Assembly (NCBI RefSeq): GCF_000517405.1
Contig: NZ_CP006568.1
Span: 1,116,001-1,180,000, forward strand
DNA from: Candidatus Sodalis pierantonius str. SOPE
GTDB lineage: Bacteria > Pseudomonadota > Gammaproteobacteria > Enterobacterales > Enterobacteriaceae
Length of the DNA stretch: 64,000 nt
Direction of reading: 5' to 3'
The notes beneath the pieces were generated by a model. It saw nothing but the letters and a program-made list of their open reading frames with translations. It ran no database searches and was not told where the DNA came from. Made by a program: the position numbers and the translations under genes. Shown here piece after piece: positions 57,153-64,000 of this stretch (position 1 is its first letter; every line of letters begins with the position of its first letter).

Positions 57153-59057
57153 TTAATCACTCTCACTGCCGGGCGGGGCGGGCGGCTCCGCCGGTAAGTC
57201 CGTGGTGTTATCGCCCAGGAGGATATGATCCAAAATCTGGCGGGTGATGGTGCCCACTGCCGGGCCGACGCCGCCGTTTTCCAGTATCACCACCACCCCC
57301 ACCGTTGGCTTGTCATAGGGGGCAAAAGCAGTCATCAGCTTATGATCACGCAAACGTTCGGCGATTTTGTGCGCATTGTAGGCTTCGTTGGCCTTCAGGC
57401 CATACACCTGGGCGGTACCGGATTTGGCCGCCGCCTTGTAAGGGGCGTCGGCAAAACTTTTGCGCGCCGTACCGTTCGGCCGGTTGGCGACGCCATACAT
57501 ACCGTCTTTGGCGATCTCCCAATAACCGGAATGAGGATCGCCGATTTGCTCATGTTCCGGTTGTCGATAGGGGACCTGGCGGCCGTTTTCCCGCGTACCG
57601 TAGAGCAGATGCGGCGTGCGTACCGCGCCGTCATTAATTAACGTCATTAACGCTTTAGACATTTGCACCGGCGTGGCGATCCAATAGCCCTGGCCGATGC
57701 CAACGGGGATGGTGTCACCTTGATACCAGGGTTTTTTGAACCGCGCGATTTTCCAATCGCGGGTCGGCATCACGCCGGCGCGCTCCTCGGACAAATCGAT
57801 GCCGGTATACTGGCCGTAGCCAAATTTGGTCATCCATTCGGAAAGCCTGTCGATGCCCATATCATAGGCCACCTGATAAAAGAAGGTATCCGCCGACTCC
57901 TCCAGCGCCCGGGTGACGTTCAACCGCCCGTGTCCCCAGCGCTTCCAGTCGCGGTAACGTTTTTCCGAACCGGGCAATTGCCACCAGCCCGGATCAAACA
58001 GCGAGAAATTTTTATTGATAACACCCAGGGTGAGCGCCGAAACCGAGATATAGGGTTTTACGGTAGAGGCGGGCGGGTACACCCCCTGGGTGGCGCGATT
58101 GATAAGCGGGCGGTTTTCGTCTTCCAGCAGCGCGTGGTAATCCTTGCTGGAAATACCGTCGACAAACAGGTTCGGGTCGTAGCTGGGGTTGGACACCAGC
58201 GCGCGGATGCCGCCGTCGCGGGGATCGACCACCACCACCGCGGCGCGGCTGCCGGCCAGCAGTTTCTCAATATATTGTTGCAGGCTGAGATCCAGCGTCA
58301 GGGTAATATCCTTACCCGCCTGCGGCGGCTGCTCGTGCAACTGGCGGATCACCCGGCCGCGGTTATTGACCTCGACTTCTTCGTAACCGGTTTTACCGTG
58401 CAGCGTACTTTCATAGTAACGTTCGATACCCAACTTACCGATATCGTGGGTGGCGGCATAGTTTGGCAAGATGCCCTCTTTATCCAGGCGTTCCACGTCG
58501 CGGTCATTGATTTTCGACACATAACCGATAACGTGGGTAAGCGCGGAGCCATAGGGATAGTAGCGGCGCTGGTAGCCCTTGACTTCGACGCCGGGAAAAC
58601 GGTACTGGTTAACGGCGAAACGGGCCTGCTGCACATTGGTCAAACCCACTTTAAGCGGTAGCGAGGTAAAGCGGCGGGAACGTTTACGCTCTTTTTCAAA
58701 ATTGGCAATATCGTCATCGGTTAAATCGACAATCGGGCGCAGGGCGGCGATGGTTTGGGCTAAATCGTCCACCTTTTCCGGCACCAGCTCCAACTGATAG
58801 ATGGTGCGATTCAGCGCCAGCGGGGTCCCGTTGCGGTCGTAGATGATGCCGCGGCTGGGCGCGATGGGAACCAGTTTGATGCGGTTTTCATTGGAGCGGG
58901 TGCGGTAATCCTCGAAGCGGACAATTTGCAAATGGTACAGATTGACGATAAGTATGCCGGTCAGCAGCAATATGCCGGCGAACGCTATCAGGGCGCGGCG
59001 CACGAACAGCGCCGACTCGGCTGAATAGTCGCGGAAGGGGTTACGTTCTATTTTCAT
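57153..59057 (-). CDS. mrdA: Penicillin-binding protein 2 (transpeptidase)
   Basis: PBP2 cross-links peptidoglycan for rod elongation. The 634-residue protein has an N-terminal membrane anchor (about 20-45), a dimerisation domain with RSNENRIKLVPIAPSRGIIY, and transpeptidase motifs S331-TVK, S388-AD and KSGT near 546. The gene is intact and one residue longer than in E. coli. It begins the mrdA-mrdB unit; rlmH lies just upstream on the same strand. Confidence 0.97.
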   Translation of the reverse strand: MKIERNPFRDYSAESALFVRRALIAFAGILLLTGILIVNLYHLQIVRFEDYRTRSNENRIKLVPIAPSRGIIYDRNGTPLALNRTIYQLELVPEKVDDLAQTIAALRPIVDLTDDDIANFEKERKRSRRFTSLPLKVGLTNVQQARFAVNQYRFPGVEVKGYQRRYYPYGSALTHVIGYVSKINDRDVERLDKEGILPNYAATHDIGKLGIERYYESTLHGKTGYEEVEVNNRGRVIRQLHEQPPQAGKDITLTLDLSLQQYIEKLLAGSRAAVVVVDPRDGGIRALVSNPSYDPNLFVDGISSKDYHALLEDENRPLINRATQGVYPPASTVKPYISVSALTLGVINKNFSLFDPGWWQLPGSEKRYRDWKRWGHGRLNVTRALEESADTFFYQVAYDMGIDRLSEWMTKFGYGQYTGIDLSEERAGVMPTRDWKIARFKKPWYQGDTIPVGIGQGYWIATPVQMSKALMTLINDGAVRTPHLLYGTRENGRQVPYRQPEHEQIGDPHSGYWEIAKDGMYGVANRPNGTARKSFADAPYKAAAKSGTAQVYGLKANEAYNAHKIAERLRDHKLMTAFAPYDKPTVGVVVILENGGVGPAVGTITRQILDHILLGDNTTDLPAEPPAPPGSESD

Positions 59058-59094
59058 TCAGCGGAATTATTTCACGTTAACCATCTTCACCGCT

Positions 59095-59565
59095 TCACTC
59101 GCGGTGATAAGGGTGATTGGTAGTAATGCTCCACGCACGATACAGGCTCTCCGCGACCAGCACCCGCACCAGCGGATGCGGCAAAGTTAACGGGGACAGC
59201 GACCAGCTTTGCTCGGCGGCTGCCTTGCAGGCGGGGGCCAGCCCTTCGGGCCCGCCGACAAGGAGACTGACGTCGCGCCCGTCATGCTTCCAGCGTTCAA
59301 GCTGCTGCGCCAGCTGCGGCGTCTCCCAGCGTGCGCCGGGGATATCCAGCGTGACGATCCGATTTCCTTTCGCTACCGCGGCCAGCATCAGTTCCCCTTC
59401 CTTTTCCAGAATGCGCGCGGTATCCGCATTCTTGCCGCGCTTACCGGCCGCAATTTCCGTCAGCTCGAAGGGCAGCTCTTTGGGAAAACTCTTGAGATAG
59501 TCGGTAAACCCGGTGTGCACCCAACCCGGCATTTTGGTCCCGACGGCGATAAGCTGCAGTTTCAA
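59095..59565 (-). CDS. rlmH: 23S rRNA (pseudouridine1915-N3) methyltransferase
   Basis: RlmH is a SPOUT-class enzyme that methylates pseudouridine 1915 of 23S rRNA. The 156-residue protein carries the knot region [20 protein letters not shown] and the conserved C-terminal [20 protein letters not shown]. The start is TTG at 59565, supported by the E. coli N terminus (MKLQLxAVGTKMP) and a GGAG 7 bases upstream that lies inside the end of rsfS. Confidence 0.96.
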   Translation of the reverse strand: MKLQLIAVGTKMPGWVHTGFTDYLKSFPKELPFELTEIAAGKRGKNADTARILEKEGELMLAAVAKGNRIVTLDIPGARWETPQLAQQLERWKHDGRDVSLLVGGPEGLAPACKAAAEQSWSLSPLTLPHPLVRVLVAESLYRAWSITTNHPYHRE

Positions 59566-59568
59566 ACC

Positions 59569-59943
<375 letters not shown>

Positions 59944-60053
59944 TCAATGGGATAGCTGCCAGGCGCCGGTTGACCGCGGAATGAACTTGGCATCACAGCG
60001 CCGGCCTGGCCGGCGGGCGAAGATAAGGCGCATAGCATAGCATGGCGCGCACA

Positions 60054-60710
60054 CTAACGGTATAAGCCCTGTTCGTCAATATAACCTTGCACCGCGGGGG
60101 GGAGTAGGCCATCGCAGGTGCGGCCTTCCCGGTAACGTGCCCGGATGTCGCTGGCGGAAATGGCAAGTTGCGGCGTGTCCGCGCAATAGATAAGCCCCGC
60201 CGGCTGCCGATGCAGCGCCTGCGGATCCCGGGTTAGCCGACGGGTGAGCCAGCGGTTGTCGCTCTCGCCGTCCAGCCCGTCGCCATAGCCGGGACGGGCG
60301 CACACCAGCAGATGGCAAAGGTCCGGCAGCGCCAGGCAGCGGTGCCATTGCGGCAGGGTGAGCAGCGAATCCTGGCCGATTATGAAGCCCAGCGGCGCGT
60401 CGGGACCATATTCGCGGCGCAGTTCTTCAAAGGTATCGACCGTCCAGGAGGGGGTTGGGCGGCGAAGTTCACGATCATCAAGGGTGAACAGCGCGTCCGG
60501 TACCTCGGCGATCGCCAGGCGTGCCATCGCCAACCGCTGCTGCGCTGACGCCACCGGCTGCGGCCGGTGCGGCGGGACATTGTTCGGTAGGAGGATCACT
60601 TGCTGCAGGTTGACAAGGCGCGCCAGTGCAATAATGGGCCGCAGATGCCCGTAGTGGATAGGGTCAAAGGTGCCGCCGTAAAAGGCCCTCAGAACGCGGT
60701 CAGCCATCAA
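60054..60710 (-). CDS. nadD: Nicotinate-nucleotide adenylyltransferase
   Basis: NadD makes deamido-NAD from nicotinate mononucleotide and ATP. The 218-residue protein has the nucleotidyltransferase motifs [11 protein letters not shown] (about 12-22) and [13 protein letters not shown] near the C terminus. The start overlaps the holA stop by 11 bases, so translation is probably coupled. Confidence 0.96.
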   Translation of the reverse strand: MMADRVLRAFYGGTFDPIHYGHLRPIIALARLVNLQQVILLPNNVPPHRPQPVASAQQRLAMARLAIAEVPDALFTLDDRELRRPTPSWTVDTFEELRREYGPDAPLGFIIGQDSLLTLPQWHRCLALPDLCHLLVCARPGYGDGLDGESDNRWLTRRLTRDPQALHRQPAGLIYCADTPQLAISASDIRARYREGRTCDGLLPPAVQGYIDEQGLYR

Positions 60711-61731
60711 GCATCGCCGCGGGCAGCGTTTTGCCGCACAAGAGCAGCGCCAACGCGTTCAGATCAGACCATACGGGATAGCCATAATCCTGCTTAAGCG
60801 CCAATTCAATGTGGGTCATTAACGCCACCGCGTCCCGCAGCTGAGGCAGGGTAAGCCGCCCTAACGCCTGTGTAAGCAGCGGCCGGCGGTTCTGCCACAC
60901 TTTATGGCGGTCGAAGAGCGTGCGCATCGGCGCGGCGGCCATTTGCCGTTTAAGCGTCAGCAATTGCAGAACTTCGCGCTGAATGCTGCGCAGCAGGATC
61001 ATGGGCTCCGCGGCTTCCAGCCGCAGCTGACGCAGAATGTGCGCGGCGCGTTTGCTCTTACCCGCCAGCGCGGCGTCGACCCAGTGAAACGGGGTAAAAT
61101 GCGCGGCGTCGTTTACCGCCGCATCGACCCGCGGCAGCGTCAGACTGCCGTCCGGGTAGATCAGCGACAGTCGCTCCAGCGCCTGGGCCAGCGCCAGCAG
61201 ATTGCCCTCATAGCAATAGCATAGCAGTTGGCAGGCGGCGTTATCCAGCGGCAGCTTCATGCTTTTGGCGCGCTTCGCCACCCAGCGCGGCAATTGCCCC
61301 TGCTCCGGCGTGGTGCAGCTCACCAGCACCGCCCGTGGGCTAAGCGCTTTAAACCAGGCGGTGTTCCCCAAGGCGCGGGTCAGCTTGCTGCCGCGCAGGA
61401 TCAGCAGCAGATCCTCATGGAGCAGCGACGCCAGCTGAAGCAGCTTTTCCCCCATGGCGGCCTGAACGCCACCGTCCGGCAGGACAAGCAGCAGCGTCTG
61501 GCGGCTGGCGAACAGGCTGCGCGCCTGGCACAGGCTGAAGATCGCGTCCCAGTCGGTGCCGGCGTCCAGCGTGACGCTGAAATGTTCGTCGAACTGCTGC
61601 TCCTGGGCCCGATCGCGAATACCATCCTGGCTTTCCTGTAGCAGCAGCGGATCGTTGCCGAACAGCAAGTAACAGGGGCGCAGCGACTCTTGCAACTGCG
61701 CGCCCAACTGCTCGGCATACAGCCGGATCAT
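60700..61731 (-). CDS. holA: DNA polymerase III delta subunit
   Basis: HolA is the wrench subunit of the clamp loader that opens the beta clamp. The 343-residue protein equals E. coli in length. It shows the N-terminal [20 protein letters not shown] segment and the C-terminal [17 protein letters not shown] helices. The gene lies between lptE and nadD, as in E. coli, and is intact. Confidence 0.96.
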   Translation of the reverse strand: MIRLYAEQLGAQLQESLRPCYLLFGNDPLLLQESQDGIRDRAQEQQFDEHFSVTLDAGTDWDAIFSLCQARSLFASRQTLLLVLPDGGVQAAMGEKLLQLASLLHEDLLLILRGSKLTRALGNTAWFKALSPRAVLVSCTTPEQGQLPRWVAKRAKSMKLPLDNAACQLLCYCYEGNLLALAQALERLSLIYPDGSLTLPRVDAAVNDAAHFTPFHWVDAALAGKSKRAAHILRQLRLEAAEPMILLRSIQREVLQLLTLKRQMAAAPMRTLFDRHKVWQNRRPLLTQALGRLTLPQLRDAVALMTHIELALKQDYGYPVWSDLNALALLLCGKTLPAAMLDG

Positions 61732-61765
61732 AGTGCCGCCCGCCGAGACACAGAGCGCTGGTTCA

Positions 61766-62344
61766 TCAGGACGCCGGCGCCGCCGTCGGCCGCGGTTGCT
61801 GCTGTTTCAATTTCGCGTCCAGCGCATTATCCGCCTCCTCGGCGGCATGCACCGTCAGCAGTTTACGCACCAGCTGCTGCGCCGCCTGCTGACGCAATTC
61901 TTGACGGATGATGTCCCCTTCGGCATCTTTCGCCAGCGCCGTCAGCGGGTTGTCAAAGAACGAACGATAAACTTTCACATCGATGGGGTAGTAATCTTTG
62001 CCGGGCATCAACACCTGTGCCTGTACGCTTAGCGTCATTTGATATTCGGCGGTTTTCCCGTCCTGGAATACCGACGCGGTCACCTGACTTTCCGACGAAT
62101 TGACAATCCTAAGCGACGGCAGCGTTGCGTTTTTGTCCTTGGCGTCGTCAAGCAGTGTCACATCGTTCAGGCGCAGTTCAGCGCGCACGGCACGGGCCAG
62201 CGGGCCGTAAGGATCATAACTGTTCAATGTCATGGTTTTCATTTCGGTCGGCACCTGGGCGGTGGTACCGCGCAGGTGATAACCACAGCCGGCGGTGGTC
62301 ATCACCGCCAAGCCCAGTATCAGTGCTAAAGTCCGATATCGCAC
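61766..62344 (-). CDS. lptE: LPS-assembly lipoprotein LptE
   Basis: LptE plugs the LptD barrel and helps insert lipopolysaccharide into the outer membrane. The 192-residue lipoprotein has its lipobox at TAGC (Cys20) followed by GYHLRGT, and the conserved [20 protein letters not shown] region. The start is GTG at 62344, 14 bases after leuS. The C terminus is rich in Gln, Pro and Ala. Confidence 0.95.
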   Translation of the reverse strand: MRYRTLALILGLAVMTTAGCGYHLRGTTAQVPTEMKTMTLNSYDPYGPLARAVRAELRLNDVTLLDDAKDKNATLPSLRIVNSSESQVTASVFQDGKTAEYQMTLSVQAQVLMPGKDYYPIDVKVYRSFFDNPLTALAKDAEGDIIRQELRQQAAQQLVRKLLTVHAAEEADNALDAKLKQQQPRPTAAPAS

Positions 62345-62358
62345 AACGTCTCCTTCTG

Positions 62359-64000
62359 TTAACCCACGACCAGGTTAAGCAGTTTACCCGGTACATAAAT
62401 TACCTTGCGTACCGTGGTCCCTTCCAGATGTTTCGCCACCAGATGTTCCTGAGAGGCGCGCTCACGTACCAAGGCTTCGTCTGCGTCTGCGGGCACGGTA
62501 ATTCTGCCGCGCAGCTTGCCGTTGACCTGAATAACCACCAGTTTGGCATCTTCCACCATAGCGGCGTCGTCAGCGACAGGCCACGGGGCGTTATCGATAT
62601 CCCCTTCGCCCCCCAGCGCCCGCCAAAGCGTGAAGCAGGCATGGGGAGTGAACGGATAAAGCATCCGCACCACCGTCACCAGGGCCTTCTGCAGCAGCGC
62701 GCGATCCTGCTCGGTCTGCTGCGGCGCGCGCGCCAGCTTGTTCATCAGTTCCATAATGGCGGCGATGGCGGTGTTGAACGTCTGGCGGCGGCCGATATCG
62801 TCGGTGACCTTGGCAATAGTTTTGTGCACTTCGCGACGCAGCGCTTTTTGCTCGTCGTTCAAGGCGGCGATATCCAGCGTACCCACCGGGCCCAGCTGCG
62901 TATGCTCATACGCCAGTTTCCATACGCGTTTCAAAAACCGATTGGCGCCTTCCACGCCGGATTCCTGCCATTCGAGCGTCATTTCCGCGGGGGAGGCGAA
63001 CATCATAAACAGGCGCACGGTATCGGCGCCGTATTTCTCCACCATCTCTTGTGGGTCGATACCGTTGTTTTTCGATTTCGACATCTTGCTCATGCCGGCA
63101 TAGACCAGCTCGCGGCCCGTGGCATCAGTCGCTTTGACGATGCGGCCTTTCTCATCGCGCTCCACGCTGACTTCCACCGGCGAGACCCAAATGCGTTCGC
63201 CGCAGTCCCGAAGGTAGTAGAAGGCGTCGGCCAACACCATACCCTGACACAGCAGGCGCTTGGCCGGCTCGTCGGAGGTGACCAGTCCGGCATCGCGCAG
63301 CAGCTTGTGATAGAAACGGAAATACATCAAGTGCATGATGGCGTGTTCAATACCGCCAATGTACTGATCCACCGGCAGCCAATAGTTGGCGGAGGCGGGA
63401 TCGAGCATGCCGCGGTCATAATCCGGGCAAGTATAGCGCGCGTAATACCAGGAGGATTCCATGAAGGTATCGAAGGTATCGGTTTCACGCAGCGCCGGCT
63501 GGCCGCGGTAGGTGGTTTTGGCCCACTCGGGATCGGCCTTCAGCGGACTGGTAATACCGTCCATTACCACGTCTTCCGGCAGCACGACCGGCAGTTGGTC
63601 TTCCGGTGTCGGCACCACGGTGCCGTCTTCGAGGGTCATCATCGGGATCGGCGCCCCCCAATAGCGCTGGCGGGAAACCCCCCAGTCGCGCAGGCGATAG
63701 TTCACCTTGCGCTCGCCGACGCCGCGCGCCACCAGCGCATCGGCAATAACATTGAAGCCGGCCTGGAAATCCAGACCGTCGAATTCGCCGGAATTGAACA
63801 GCACCCCTTTGTCGGTCATCGCCTGAGCGCTGATATCCGGCTCGCTGCCGTCGGGGGTGCGGATGACCGGCTTGACGGGCAAGTCATATTTGCGGGCAAA
63901 CTCAAAATCGCGCTGGTCGTGACCCGGTACCGCCATCACCGCGCCGGTGCCGTAATCCATCAGCACGAAATTGGCCACCCAGACCGGCAACGTCTCGCCG
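62359..64000 (-). CDS. leuS: Leucyl-tRNA synthetase, C-terminal part (gene continues beyond window)
   Basis: About 547 residues of the 860-residue enzyme are in the window, open at the right edge. Visible parts are the end of the editing domain ([20 protein letters not shown]), the catalytic-domain insertion with [20 protein letters not shown], the signature KMSKSKNN, the anticodon-binding region and the C-terminal [17 protein letters not shown]. It charges tRNA-Leu. The frame is intact. Confidence 0.97.
   Translation of the reverse strand, partial: GETLPVWVANFVLMDYGTGAVMAVPGHDQRDFEFARKYDLPVKPVIRTPDGSEPDISAQAMTDKGVLFNSGEFDGLDFQAGFNVIADALVARGVGERKVNYRLRDWGVSRQRYWGAPIPMMTLEDGTVVPTPEDQLPVVLPEDVVMDGITSPLKADPEWAKTTYRGQPALRETDTFDTFMESSWYYARYTCPDYDRGMLDPASANYWLPVDQYIGGIEHAIMHLMYFRFYHKLLRDAGLVTSDEPAKRLLCQGMVLADAFYYLRDCGERIWVSPVEVSVERDEKGRIVKATDATGRELVYAGMSKMSKSKNNGIDPQEMVEKYGADTVRLFMMFASPAEMTLEWQESGVEGANRFLKRVWKLAYEHTQLGPVGTLDIAALNDEQKALRREVHKTIAKVTDDIGRRQTFNTAIAAIMELMNKLARAPQQTEQDRALLQKALVTVVRMLYPFTPHACFTLWRALGGEGDIDNAPWPVADDAAMVEDAKLVVIQVNGKLRGRITVPADADEALVRERASQEHLVAKHLEGTTVRKVIYVPGKLLNLVVG

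Noticed and set aside
57663..58661. A 332-codon frame opposite mrdA
   Set aside because: The antisense strand of a GC-rich essential gene easily gives long frames; no family features.

Overview
The window looks like the chromosome of a Sodalis-type enterobacterial insect symbiont in an early, active phase of genome decay. Housekeeping genes are close to their Escherichia coli counterparts in sequence and order. Between them lie eight full or partial copies of one IS903-like IS5-family element, pieces of at least four IS256-family elements, one IS21-family element, and many genes broken by one or two single-base lesions. The combination of abundant IS5, IS256 and IS21 elements suggests a weevil symbiont such as Candidatus Sodalis pierantonius, but that is an inference from memory of the IS content; nothing in the sequence names the organism.

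Layout. 1-4278 is an IS pile-up (IS256 in IS256, IS5 in IS256, IS256 against IS5) that also holds a relic of an acyltransferase. 4268-6478 is a decayed UbiX/UbiD-type decarboxylase pair. 8004-16211 is a conserved block (tRNA-Gly, orn, rsgA, psd, mscM, epmA, broken blc), and 16735-17067 holds ecnB plus an ecnA cut by IS256. This follows the E. coli epmA-blc-ecnBA neighbourhood, but frdABCD, ampC and sugE are absent. 18708-20223 is a divergent oxidoreductase/MarR pair with a palindromic operator candidate. 20274-25876 is another IS-rich stretch around an AT-rich PAS-LuxR regulator. 27023-30386 carries an AraC regulator, an EamA transporter, a divergent pair of small DNA-binding regulators and a phage-type holin.

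The main accessory feature is 30105-41944. A holin / Rz / embedded Rz1 lysis cassette faces two tandem, heavily frameshifted RHS-repeat toxin-like genes. Their C-terminal domains are homologous to each other and resemble a caspase-like His/Cys fold; the presumed catalytic Cys is Ser in one copy. Lysis cassettes next to Tc/RHS toxins are known from Yersinia-type insect toxin islands, so this may be the relic of such a lysis-dependent toxin export locus.

42691-48855 holds amiD, an OB-fold-like small protein, yedD, an intact IS21 element and lpxP. 49187-64000 is the cspE-crcB-tatE-lipA-lipB-ybeD-dacA-rlpA-mrdB-mrdA-rlmH-rsfS-nadD-holA-lptE-leuS block (lipoylation, cell-wall elongation, NAD synthesis, lipopolysaccharide export). 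It has a fluoride riboswitch ahead of crcB, a broken ydiY and a broken rlpA. In the essential part of this block the reading frames are intact; the lesions fall on accessory or conditional genes.
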